A stretch of 64,000 nt of DNA, taken from Piscinibacter sp047600445. Lineage in GTDB: Bacteria > Pseudomonadota > Gammaproteobacteria > Burkholderiales > Burkholderiaceae_C. The stretch lies in assembly GCF_047600445.1 (NCBI RefSeq), contig NZ_JASGKT010000002.1, forward strand, positions 2,418,001 through 2,482,000. The letters run 5' to 3'. The position numbers were made by a program, and so were the translations under genes. Each line of letters starts with the position of its first letter. The first letter of the stretch is position 1. Shown in pieces: positions 1-7,467 of this stretch. The notes under the pieces were generated by a model that ran no database searches, was not told the DNA's origin, and saw only the letters and a program-made list of their open reading frames with translations.

Positions 1-289
1 GACCTGGGGCCGCGAGGCCGGCAACCACTGGAGCAACTACGCCGGCTGGGACCGCGACGGCGACGGCCGCGGCGACGTTCCCTACGAGGCCAACGACCTG
101 GTCGACCGCCTCGTGTGGCGCCACCCGGCCGTCAAGCTGCTGCTGGCCAGCCCCGCGGTGCAGGCGCTGCGCCTGGTGAGCCGCCAGTTCCCGCTGCTGC
201 GCGTGCCCAGCGTGGTCGACCCCAACCCGCGCATGAAACCGGCGCGACCCGACTGGAGCGAGTGGCGTGGCAAGCACTTCCCTGGATGA
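1..289 (+). CDS. nosD: NosD, periplasmic nitrous-oxide reductase maturation protein, C-terminal part
   Basis: Only the last 95 codons are present (frame begins at base 2, TGA at 287-289); the gene starts upstream of the window. NosD is a periplasmic right-handed beta-helix protein needed with the NosFY ABC transporter to assemble the copper-sulfur centre of nitrous-oxide reductase. The visible tail carries the typical NosD ending: an NHWSNYAGWDRDGDGRGD stretch followed by P-Y and a C-terminal helical segment. Downstream nosF, nosY and nosL in the same direction support the assignment. The nosF reading frame starts inside this gene. Confidence rests on tail plus context, since the beta-helix repeats are outside the window. 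Confidence 0.88.
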   Translation, partial: TWGREAGNHWSNYAGWDRDGDGRGDVPYEANDLVDRLVWRHPAVKLLLASPAVQALRLVSRQFPLLRVPSVVDPNPRMKPARPDWSEWRGKHFPG

Positions 290-1271
290 CGCCCCCCTGG
301 GGGGCGCTGCCACCGGCCCGGCGGAGCCGGATCCGCGGCGGCCGCTCGATGACGTCGCGGAACGCGAATCTGCGGTTCGCTTGCGTGGGGTGGCCAAGCA
401 CTACGGCGCGGTGCACGCGGTCGACGGCGTCGACCTCGACGTGCATCGCGGCGAGGTGTTCGGCCTGATCGGCCACAACGGCGCGGGCAAGAGCACGCTG
501 TTCAAGATGATGCTCGGCCTCGTCGCGCCGAGCGCCGGCGAGATCCGCGTCCAGGGCGCGCCGGTCACCGGGCGCGGCTTTCGCGCGGTGCGCCGCGGCA
601 TCGGCTACCTGCCCGAGAACGTGGTGCTGTACGACAACCTCGACGGCCTGGAGACGCTGCGCTTCTTCGCCCGGCTCAAGGGCGCGCCGCGCGCCGATTG
701 TGAAGCGGCGCTGCGGCGCGTCGGCCTGGACGGCGCCGGCGCGCGGCCGGTGCGCGAGTACAGCAAGGGCATGCGCCAGCGCCTGGGTTTCGCGCAGGCG
801 CTGCTGGGCAGGCCGCGGGTGCTGTTCCTCGACGAGCCGACCAACGGCCTCGACCCCGAGGCGATCCGCGACTTCTACGCCACGCTGCGCCAGTTGCGCG
901 ACGAGGGCACCACCATCGTCATCACCTCGCACATCCTCGCCGAGCTGCAGGAGCGCGTCGATCGCCTGGCGATCCTCGCTGCCGGCCGCGTGCGCGCGCT
1001 CGGCAGCGTGCAGGCGCTGCGCGAGCGCGTCTCGCTGCCCTTGCGGCTGCGCGTGCAGGCGGCCGAGAGCGAACTGCCCGCGCTGCGCGCGGCGCTCGCT
1101 GCGCTGCCGCTGGCCGGCGTGCAGGCGCAGGGCGACGAGCTGCGCGCCGACTGCCCGCGCGAGGCCAAGATGGCGGCGCTGGCCGCGCTCGCGGCGCTGG
1201 GCGCGCGGGTGCGGGACATCCAGGTGATCGAGCCCTCGCTCGAAGACCTGTTCTTCGGCGTGGGCGCATGA
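267..1271 (+). CDS. nosF: NosF, ABC transporter ATP-binding protein for N2O reductase maturation
   Basis: Cytoplasmic ATPase of the NosDFY complex, which supplies sulfur for the CuZ site of NosZ. ABC hallmarks: Walker A GHNGAGKST near residue 70, signature YSKGMRQRL near 168, Walker B VLFLDEPTNGLDP near 190, then an H-loop in ITSHIL. The C-terminal third matches the accessory domain of bacteriocin/NosF-type ATPases and ends in the common EPSLEDLFF motif. The 334-residue frame opens with GTG at 267, inside nosD. The ATG at 349 is out of frame, and a TTG near 381 would drop about 38 poorly conserved residues and is a possible true start. It overlaps nosY by 4 bp. Confidence 0.93.
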   Translation: MASTSLDDAPLGGAATGPAEPDPRRPLDDVAERESAVRLRGVAKHYGAVHAVDGVDLDVHRGEVFGLIGHNGAGKSTLFKMMLGLVAPSAGEIRVQGAPVTGRGFRAVRRGIGYLPENVVLYDNLDGLETLRFFARLKGAPRADCEAALRRVGLDGAGARPVREYSKGMRQRLGFAQALLGRPRVLFLDEPTNGLDPEAIRDFYATLRQLRDEGTTIVITSHILAELQERVDRLAILAAGRVRALGSVQALRERVSLPLRLRVQAAESELPALRAALAALPLAGVQAQGDELRADCPREAKMAALAALAALGARVRDIQVIEPSLEDLFFGVGA

Positions 1272-2113
1272 GCGGCATGAACGGCATGAACGGCATGATG
1301 GAAGCGCGCCAGGTCCTCACCATCGCCGCCAAGGAACTGCGCGACCGGCTGCGCAACCGCTGGGTGCTCGCGGTGGCGGTGGTGTTCACCGCGCTGGCGC
1401 TGGTCATCGCCTACTTCGGCGGCGCGCAGCAGGGCGCGGTGGGCCTGCGCTCGATCGAGTTCACCATCGCCAGCCTGGTCAGCCTGGTGATCTACCTGAT
1501 TCCGCTGATCGCGCTGCTGCTCGGCTTCGACGCCATCGTCGGCGAACGCGAGCGCGGCTCGCTCGACCTGCTGCTGGCGCTGCCCATCACGCGCTTCGAG
1601 CTGCTGCTGGGCAAGTACCTCGGCCTGGCGGCGGCGTTCTGCCTGTCGACGCTGCTCGGCTTCGGCCTCGTCGCGCTGCTGCTGGCCGCGCAGCTCGGCG
1701 GCGCGGGCATGTACCACTACGTGGGCTTCATGCTCAGCTCGGCGCTGCTGGGGCTCGCCTTCCTCAGCCTGGCGGTGATGCTGTCGGTGCTGACGAGCGA
1801 CCGCACGCGCGCCTCGGGCCTGGCGATCGCGCTGTGGTTCTTCTTCGTGCTGGTGTTCGACCTGCTGCTGCTCGGCGCGCTGGTGCTCGGCGGCGGGCAG
1901 TTCGGCGGCGCCGCGCTGCCCTACCTGCTGCTGCTGAACCCGGCCGACGTCTTCCGCATCCTCAACGTGTTCTCGCTCGACGACGTGCGCAGCATGTACG
2001 GCCTGACCAGCATCGTGCCCGGCGCGCTCGCCAACCCCTGGCTGATGGGCGCCGTGATGCTGGGCTGGATCGTCGCGCCGCTGGCCGTGGCCACCTGGAG
2101 ATTCCGCCGATGA
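1268..2113 (+). CDS. nosY: NosY, ABC transporter permease for N2O reductase maturation
   Basis: Membrane subunit of the NosDFY complex, partner of the ATPase encoded immediately upstream (ATGA overlap, so translation is probably coupled). 281 residues, with a short Met/Gly-rich start (MSGMNGMNGM), an amphipathic N-terminal coupling region (AAKELRDRLRNR), then about six hydrophobic segments. A conserved GERERGSLDLLLALP region near residue 95 is typical of ABC-2 type NosY permeases. Length fits the family (about 270-280). The repeated ATGAACGGC at the start gives several possible ATG starts; the first is chosen because it gives the 4-bp overlap. Confidence 0.92.
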   Translation: MSGMNGMNGMMEARQVLTIAAKELRDRLRNRWVLAVAVVFTALALVIAYFGGAQQGAVGLRSIEFTIASLVSLVIYLIPLIALLLGFDAIVGERERGSLDLLLALPITRFELLLGKYLGLAAAFCLSTLLGFGLVALLLAAQLGGAGMYHYVGFMLSSALLGLAFLSLAVMLSVLTSDRTRASGLAIALWFFFVLVFDLLLLGALVLGGGQFGGAALPYLLLLNPADVFRILNVFSLDDVRSMYGLTSIVPGALANPWLMGAVMLGWIVAPLAVATWRFRR

Positions 2114-2640
2114 ACCCGAACCGCCGACGTTTCGGCTGCGCCCTGTGCGGCGCAGCGCTGCTGACCCTGACCGGCTGCGGCCAGGAAAAATCCGCCGCCG
2201 GCGCCGGCGGCCCGCTCGACTTCGAGCCCGGCACCGCCTGCGACCTCGACGGCATGCTGCTGGCCGACTACCCCGGCCCCAAGGGCCAGATCCTCTACGG
2301 CGACGCGAAGGCGCCGGTGTACTTCTGCGACACCGTCGAGCTGGTGTCCACGCTGCTGCGGCCCGAGCAGGTGCGCCCCGTCAAGGGCGCCTGGGTGCAG
2401 GACATGGGCCAGGCCGACTGGACCCAGCCGCGCGGCCACTGGATCGCCGCCCAGGCCGCGCTGTACGTGCGCGGCAGCAGGAAGCACGGCTCGATGGGCC
2501 CGACGCTGGCCACCTTCGCGCAGGAAGCCGACGCGGCGAAGTTCGCCGCCGAGCACGGCGGCAAGGTGCTGCGCTTCGGCGAGATCACGCCCGAGATGGC
2601 GGACCTCAGCGGCGGCGCGCTGCACGACTCGAAGATGTAG
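2110..2640 (+). CDS. nosL: NosL, copper-binding outer-membrane lipoprotein of the nos operon
   Basis: 176 residues. NosL is a periplasm-facing lipoprotein that binds Cu(I) and helps deliver it to nitrous-oxide reductase. The N-terminus has an RRR motif, a hydrophobic segment and the lipobox LTGC (Cys about residue 19), so it is lipidated. The mature part holds the family region GTACDLDGM followed by an YFCDT segment; Cys and Met residues here are candidate copper ligands. The start ATG at 2110 overlaps the nosY stop (ATGA). Longer in-frame starts inside nosY lack a signal sequence and are rejected. No further nos gene follows; the next unit is zinc-related. Confidence 0.92.
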   Translation: MNPNRRRFGCALCGAALLTLTGCGQEKSAAGAGGPLDFEPGTACDLDGMLLADYPGPKGQILYGDAKAPVYFCDTVELVSTLLRPEQVRPVKGAWVQDMGQADWTQPRGHWIAAQAALYVRGSRKHGSMGPTLATFAQEADAAKFAAEHGGKVLRFGEITPEMADLSGGALHDSKM

Positions 2641-2688
2641 TCATGCGCGGGCCCGGGCGGCCCTCTTCGGGTGATCGTGTGTTCTTTA

Positions 2689-2705
2689 TTGATATTGGAT
2701 TATCA
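2689..2705. promoter_or_regulatory. Candidate Zur/Fur-family operator upstream of the first zinc unit
   Basis: The reverse complement reads TGATAATCCAATATCAA, with perfect TGATA/TATCA arms. The right flank (TTATCATTATC) equals half of the classical Fur box. It sits 43 bases before the AztD-like gene. The same site, 15 of 17 bases identical and in the other orientation, stands before the second unit at 6829-6845. A Fur/Zur-type regulator gene follows at 10054. Binding by that regulator is inferred. Confidence 0.65.
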
Positions 2706-2748
2706 TTATCTTTAAGAAACACCGACACCACCCAGAGGAGCCCTCACG

Positions 2749-4062
2749 ATGAATCTCGCCCCCGCTCGTCTTTTCAAGGCCGCCGCGCCGAGCCTGGTCG
2801 CACTCGCGGTGCTTGCCGCCTGCGGCGGCGGCGTCGACCACGAGGACGACGACCACGGCCCGGGCCACGAGTCGTACAGCGTCGATACCGCCGGTCGCGT
2901 GGCGATCGCCGAGAAGGACGCCAAGGCCTTGCGGCTGCACGACCTGGACAGCGGCACGATCGAGGCCACCCACCAGCTCGACAACGCCCCCTCGGCCCTC
3001 TATGCGAGCCCGGGCGGGCGCTACGTGGTGGCCGCGCAGCGCCTGGAGGACGTCGTGCAGTTCGTCGACGGCGGCATCTGGCAGGAGAACCACGGCGACC
3101 ATCTGCACGACTACAAGCGCGCCTCCGGCCTGGCGGGCTGGCGGCTGACCGGGTCGCGGCCCACGCACTACGACGTGCAGGCCGGCGTGCAGGCGGCCGT
3201 GTTCATGGATGGCGATGCGGGCGCGACACCGGCCGTCAACGGCAGTGTCCGCGTCATCACCGACGCGTCGATCGCGGCCGGCAGCACCGTCGCAAGCCTG
3301 GACCTGCCCATCGCCGTGCACGGCCTCGGCGAGCCGGTCGACGACAAACTGCTCGTCGCCGCGCGCGCGCCCGACGCGGCCGACGCCTTGCCGACGCACC
3401 TGGACCTGTATCGCCGCAGCGCAGGCACCTACGTCTTCGACCGCCAGTTGCCCACGCGCTGCAACGGCATGCACGGCAGTGCCAGTTCCGGCGGCCACAC
3501 GGTCGCCGGATGCGCCGACGGCATGCTGCTGGTCACGCATTCGAGCGCGACGACGGTCAGTGAGCAGAAGGTGGCCACGCCGTTGCGCGTCAGCACCGTG
3601 GCCGGCCACCCCCGGCTGGCCGGTCAATTCATCGGCATCGCCACCGAAGGCGCGGCACCGGCGCCGGTCACGACGCGCTTCTACGCCTTGAACGGCACGA
3701 CCGCGACGGTCAGTGACTTCGTGCCCGAAGGATGGGCCACGGGCCGGGTGCGCCGCGCGCACGGCTTCGACCGGAGCGGGCAGCGCTTCTTCGTCCTCGA
3801 CGACCAGGGAACGCTGACCGTGGCCCGCTGGCAGGACGGAGCGTGGACGAACCTGGCCCGCGTGGCAGGCGCCATCCCGGCGATGCCCGCCGCGGCGCCG
3901 TGGCCGGCCTTCACCGCGAACGGCGCGAAGGACGAGGTCTACTTGACCGATCCGGTGGCGCGCCAGTTGGTGACGGTGAACAGCCTGACGGGCGCCGTCG
4001 TCTCGCGCCGCGACCTGGGCTTCACGCCCGCCGCGGCCGCATGGGTCGGGATCACGCGATGA
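2749..4062 (+). CDS. AztD-like zinc metallochaperone lipoprotein (beta-propeller)
   Basis: 437 residues. Signal peptide with lipobox VLAAC (Cys25), then an acidic His-rich stretch VDHEDDDHGPGHES, followed by propeller-like repeats (such as GRVAIAEKDAKALRLHDLDSG). This architecture matches AztD, the periplasmic zinc chaperone that hands zinc to the binding protein AztC in Paracoccus. Further His/Asp clusters occur near residue 105 (NHGDHLHDY). A clear AGAGGAG ribosome site precedes ATG 2749. Neighbours are a porin, a zinc-binding protein and a ZnuB-type permease, all overlapping or nearly so. Expected to be derepressed under zinc starvation through the operator at 2689. Unlike soluble AztD it appears membrane anchored. 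Confidence 0.72.
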   Translation: MNLAPARLFKAAAPSLVALAVLAACGGGVDHEDDDHGPGHESYSVDTAGRVAIAEKDAKALRLHDLDSGTIEATHQLDNAPSALYASPGGRYVVAAQRLEDVVQFVDGGIWQENHGDHLHDYKRASGLAGWRLTGSRPTHYDVQAGVQAAVFMDGDAGATPAVNGSVRVITDASIAAGSTVASLDLPIAVHGLGEPVDDKLLVAARAPDAADALPTHLDLYRRSAGTYVFDRQLPTRCNGMHGSASSGGHTVAGCADGMLLVTHSSATTVSEQKVATPLRVSTVAGHPRLAGQFIGIATEGAAPAPVTTRFYALNGTTATVSDFVPEGWATGRVRRAHGFDRSGQRFFVLDDQGTLTVARWQDGAWTNLARVAGAIPAMPAAAPWPAFTANGAKDEVYLTDPVARQLVTVNSLTGAVVSRRDLGFTPAAAAWVGITR

Positions 4063-5186
4063 GGCGGGCAAGCTCGGCCTTGGCGCTCGCCGCGGCGAGC
4101 GCCTGCGCGCAAGCCCAGCCCGACGCGGAATGGAAGTTCGGCGCGGTGCTCGACGTGACGCAGACCAGCCGCGCCCTGGCCCTGGGCGGGCGGGACTCCG
4201 GCCTGCAACTGGGGCACAGCGACCTCAGCGCCGCCGGACCCGTCGGAGGGCACCTGCGGGCGCAGTTGACGGCAACCGTCGCCACGCACGAAGGCGCCGT
4301 CGAGAAGGGGATCGAAGAAGCGTGGCTCGAGACCACGACGCTGCCGGCCGGCCTGCAACTGCGCGCCGGGCGCTTCGCATCGCAGATCGGTTACCTCAAC
4401 TCGCAGCATCCCCACGCGGACGATTTCGTCGAGCGGCCCTTGCTGTACCGCGCGTTCTTCGGCGGGCACTGGAACGACGACGGGCTGCGCATCAACTGGA
4501 CGGCGCCGACCGACATGTACTGGATGTTCGGCGTGGAGGCGCTGCGCGGCAAGCGCCTGGTGCAGCAGGCGGTCGGGTCGCCGCCCCGCGCGGGCGTCGT
4601 GACCCTGGTCAGCAAGCTGGGCGGCGACTTCGACGGCGCGAACAGCTGGCAGCTCGGCCTGTCGCACATCCGCAATCGCCGCGAGGCCGCGGTGGAAGAC
4701 GAGCACGACCACGACGATGAGCAGGAACACGAGCACGCGCACCACCACCACGGCGCGCAGTTCAACGGCCGCAGGACGTGGATGGTGGACGCCACGTGGA
4801 AGTGGGCGCCGAACGGCAACAACCGCGAACGGCAGTTGCGCGTGACCTTCGAAGCGGCGCGCATCGAAGGGCTGAATCGCCACGCCACGTCGCGCGACCG
4901 GCAGGAAGCCAACGGCCTGGCGCTCGTCTGGCGCTTCGATCCGAGCTGGGAAGTGGGCGGGCGCACCGATTGGCTGCGGGTGCGCATGCCGCACGGCGAG
5001 CACTTCCACGGCGGCCTGCTGCGAGAGGCGTCGCTGATGCTGGCGTGGAAACCCAGCCACATGCAGTCGCTGCGCCTGCAGTACACCGCCCAGCGCGACG
5101 CGGTCGAATTCGAGAACCCGTCCAGGCGCACGATCCAGCTTCAATACGTCCTCGCCTTCGGAGCCCACGGTGCGCATTCTTTCTAG
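4059..5186 (+). CDS. Outer-membrane porin-like protein with His-rich loop, zinc locus
   Basis: 375 residues starting at ATG 4059 (ATGA overlap with the AztD-like gene). A signal peptide ending near ACAQAQ is followed by alternating beta strands and a C-terminal aromatic strand ending in Phe, the usual sign of an outer-membrane barrel. One central loop near residues 210-235 is almost pure His/Asp/Glu (DEHDHDDEQEHEHAHHHH), a plausible zinc-gathering surface. No TonB box or plug domain is seen, so it is not a ZnuD-type receptor. In this operon it could be the outer-membrane entry for zinc; that is inference. The family is not named with certainty. Confidence 0.65.
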   Translation: MRRASSALALAAASACAQAQPDAEWKFGAVLDVTQTSRALALGGRDSGLQLGHSDLSAAGPVGGHLRAQLTATVATHEGAVEKGIEEAWLETTTLPAGLQLRAGRFASQIGYLNSQHPHADDFVERPLLYRAFFGGHWNDDGLRINWTAPTDMYWMFGVEALRGKRLVQQAVGSPPRAGVVTLVSKLGGDFDGANSWQLGLSHIRNRREAAVEDEHDHDDEQEHEHAHHHHGAQFNGRRTWMVDATWKWAPNGNNRERQLRVTFEAARIEGLNRHATSRDRQEANGLALVWRFDPSWEVGGRTDWLRVRMPHGEHFHGGLLREASLMLAWKPSHMQSLRLQYTAQRDAVEFENPSRRTIQLQYVLAFGAHGAHSF

Positions 5187-6072
5187 AGTCCTCGCGCTGG
5201 GCGCCGGCGCGTGGCTGGCGGCGCCGGCCAGCGCCTTCACCGTCTTCGCCTGCGAGCCCGAGTGGGCGGCGCTCACCCGCGTCCTGGTGCCCGACGCGAC
5301 GCTGCACGTGGCGACGCACGCGGCCCAGGACCCCCACCACATCGAGGCCCGTCCGGCCTTGATCGCGCAGATGCGCAAGGCCGATCTGGTGGTGTGCACG
5401 GGCGCGGCGCTGGAGGTCGGCTGGCTGCCGATGCTGCAGCAACGCTCCGGCAACGCGAAGGCGCAGGACGTGTTCTTCGCCGCGAGCCACGTGCCCCTGG
5501 TCGACGCGAAGCCGGGCGCCGTGGCCGGCCCGTGGTCGGGTGATGTGCATGCCGAGGGCAACCCTCACGTGCACGCCGATCCGCATCGCCTGCTGAAGGT
5601 GGCCAATGCGCTCGCGCAGCGCTTGCAGCGCGAACGCCCGTCGCAGCGCGAGGCGATCGAAGCGCGCCGCGCGTCGTTCGAGGCGCAATGGTCCGCCCAG
5701 GTCTCCGACTGGGAACGGCGTGCCGCCGGCCTGCGCGGCAAGACGGTGGCGGCGCAGCACACCGGGTTCGGCTACGTCTGGCAATGGCTGGGGCTGCGGC
5801 AGGTCGCCGACCTGGAGCCGCAGCCGGGCATGGCGCCCACGCCGGGGCATTTGCAGCGCCTGCTGGGCGCGCTGAAGGCGCAGCCGCCCCTGGCCATCGT
5901 GGTGTCGAGCTATCAAGACCCGCGCTCGGGCCGATGGGTCGCGGCGCAACTGGGCGGCCGCGTGCCGCTGCTCGTGCTGCCGGCGACGGTGGCCGACGAC
6001 GCCGGCGCCGACGAACTCGTGGCGTGGATGGACGGCTTGGTGGCGGCCTTGCTTCAGGCCGGGGCGCCGTAG
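5170..6072 (+). CDS. Zinc ABC transporter substrate-binding protein (ZnuA/AztC type)
   Basis: 300 residues, GTG start at 5170 overlapping the porin gene by 17 bases. A signal peptide (about 22 residues, cut after PASA) leads into a cluster A-I metal-binding fold. Likely ligands are His56/57 in QDPHHIE, His133/135/139 in NPHVHADPH, His197 in AAQHTGF and Asp250 in SSYQD, the 3-His plus Asp pattern of zinc-binding ZnuA/AztC proteins. The long His-rich loop of classical ZnuA is short here, which suits a system with a separate chaperone (the AztD-like protein). It would feed the permease encoded next. Confidence 0.85.
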   Translation: MRILSRVLALGAGAWLAAPASAFTVFACEPEWAALTRVLVPDATLHVATHAAQDPHHIEARPALIAQMRKADLVVCTGAALEVGWLPMLQQRSGNAKAQDVFFAASHVPLVDAKPGAVAGPWSGDVHAEGNPHVHADPHRLLKVANALAQRLQRERPSQREAIEARRASFEAQWSAQVSDWERRAAGLRGKTVAAQHTGFGYVWQWLGLRQVADLEPQPGMAPTPGHLQRLLGALKAQPPLAIVVSSYQDPRSGRWVAAQLGGRVPLLVLPATVADDAGADELVAWMDGLVAALLQAGAP

Positions 6073-6806
6073 TGCTCGACGTCTGGTTCCTGCCGCCGGT
6101 CGCCGCGCTCGTCTTCGGGCTGCTGGCGCTGGCGCCGCTGGGCGAACAGGTGTTGCGGCGCGGCGTGGTCTTCATCGACCTGGCGGTGGCGCAGGCCGCC
6201 GCGGCAACGGCGCTGTGGGCCGGCACGATGAGCGAGCATCCGGACCCATGGCTGACGCAGGCGCTTGCCGCCGGCGGGGCATTGGCATGCGCGGCGCTGG
6301 TGGCCTGGCTGAGCCGCCGCTGGCCCTCTCAACGGGAGGCCTTGATCGGGTTGCTGTACGTGCTCGGCGCGAGCATGGCGCTGCTCGGCGCCCGCCACGA
6401 TGCCCATGGCCACGAACGCCTGGCGGAGCTGCTGGCCGCGGACGTGCTGTGGGCCGGCTGGCTTCAGGTGGCGATCCTCGCGGCCTGCGCACTCGCGGTT
6501 CACGCCACGCGCCGATGGCTGGGCGGCGACCGGATGTTCTTCCCGGTGTTCGCGCTGGCGGCGAGCGCGGCCGTTCCCGTGCTCGGGCTGTTCGTGGTCT
6601 TCGCCCTGCTCATTGCGCCCGCCTTGTGGCGCCAGGCCGGCTGCGGCTGGCCGCTGGCGCTGTCGGCCGCCGGCGCGGCCTGCGCCCTGGGGCTTGCCGG
6701 GTCGTGGCTGCTCGACGCCCCCAGCGGGGCCTGCGTGGCACTCATGCTGTCGGCCTGCGGAACGTTGAGCGTGGCGTCGAGCGGCCGCGCCCACGGGCGA
6801 CGGTGA
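6072..6806 (+). CDS. Zinc ABC transporter permease (ZnuB family)
   Basis: 244 residues, GTG at 6072 sharing one base with the previous TAG stop. About seven to eight hydrophobic helices; residues 30-45 (RRGVVFIDLAVAQAAAA) match the ABC-3 family element with F-x-D-L-A-V-A-Q, and a conserved LLYVLGAS follows. It is the inner-membrane channel for zinc delivered by the upstream binding protein. No ZnuC-type ATPase lies next to it: the only ATPase in the locus (7468-8184) belongs to the MacB/LolD group and is followed by its own FtsX-type permease. The ATPase for this permease is either elsewhere or shared. Confidence 0.82.
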   Translation: MLDVWFLPPVAALVFGLLALAPLGEQVLRRGVVFIDLAVAQAAAATALWAGTMSEHPDPWLTQALAAGGALACAALVAWLSRRWPSQREALIGLLYVLGASMALLGARHDAHGHERLAELLAADVLWAGWLQVAILAACALAVHATRRWLGGDRMFFPVFALAASAAVPVLGLFVVFALLIAPALWRQAGCGWPLALSAAGAACALGLAGSWLLDAPSGACVALMLSACGTLSVASSGRAHGRR

Positions 6807-6828
6807 GCAAGACCCGTCGAAACTTATT

Positions 6829-6845
6829 TGATAATCCACTCTCAA
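6829..6845. promoter_or_regulatory. Second copy of the candidate Zur/Fur-family operator
   Basis: TGATAATCCACTCTCAA differs from the reverse complement of the 2689-2705 site only at two positions; the arms are TGATA/TCTCA. It lies 43 bases before the DUF2796 gene, the same distance as at the first unit. It therefore predicts co-regulation of both halves of the zinc locus. Confidence 0.65.
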
Positions 6846-6888
6846 TCATGAATCACGGGCCGGTCGCGACCCGGTTTCAGGAGACACC

Positions 6889-7458
6889 ATGCTCGAGCCT
6901 TCCCCCCGCCGCCGCGCGGGCATCCGCGCCGTTGCCACGCTCATCGGCGCCTTGACCGTCGCGCTGCCCGTGGCCGCCCAGCAGCATGCGCACACGCATG
7001 GCCGCATGGCGCTGGACGCCGCGATCGACGCGCAGACGATCACCCTGTCGATCGAATCTCCGCTGGACGGCTTGCTCGGCTTCGAGCGCGCACCGCGTAG
7101 CGATGCCGAGCGGCGGCGCGTGGCCGACATGGTCGCGCGCCTGAAGGCCGCCGACGGCTTGTTCCAGCCGGACCCGGCCGCGGGCTGCACGCTGTCGAAG
7201 GTCGAACTCGACTCCGCCGTGCTCGGCCTGGGCGAGGCACAGGCGCATGGCCACGGCGCCGCCGACGGCGAACATGCCGACATCGACGTGACCGTCGTCT
7301 TCACCTGCGCCAAGGCGACCGAGGCGCGCTTCATCGACGTCAAGCTGTTCGACGCCTTCAAGCGCGTCCGCGTCGTCGACGCGCAGGTGGCCTCGCCGCA
7401 AGGCCAGTTCAAGCGCAGCCTGAAACCGGGCGCGTCGCGCCTGAGCCTGGCACGCTGA
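6889..7458 (+). CDS. DUF2796 family periplasmic zinc-locus protein
   Basis: 189 residues; signal peptide ending near PVAAQ, then the His-containing start QQHAHTHGR typical of DUF2796 proteins and a second His-rich loop (EAQAHGHGAADGEHADID) near residue 120. One conserved Cys pair is visible (AAGCTLSK and VFTCAKA). In Pseudomonas aeruginosa the homologous gene heads a zinc-starvation operon (PA4063-PA4066) with the same gene order as here: DUF2796, MacB-type ATPase, FtsX-type permease, DUF3299. A role as periplasmic zinc-binding subunit is inferred. Good ribosome site (CAGGAGACACC) before ATG 6889. Confidence 0.8.
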   Translation: MLEPSPRRRAGIRAVATLIGALTVALPVAAQQHAHTHGRMALDAAIDAQTITLSIESPLDGLLGFERAPRSDAERRRVADMVARLKAADGLFQPDPAAGCTLSKVELDSAVLGLGEAQAHGHGAADGEHADIDVTVVFTCAKATEARFIDVKLFDAFKRVRVVDAQVASPQGQFKRSLKPGASRLSLAR

Positions 7459-7467
7459 CGTCCAGCC

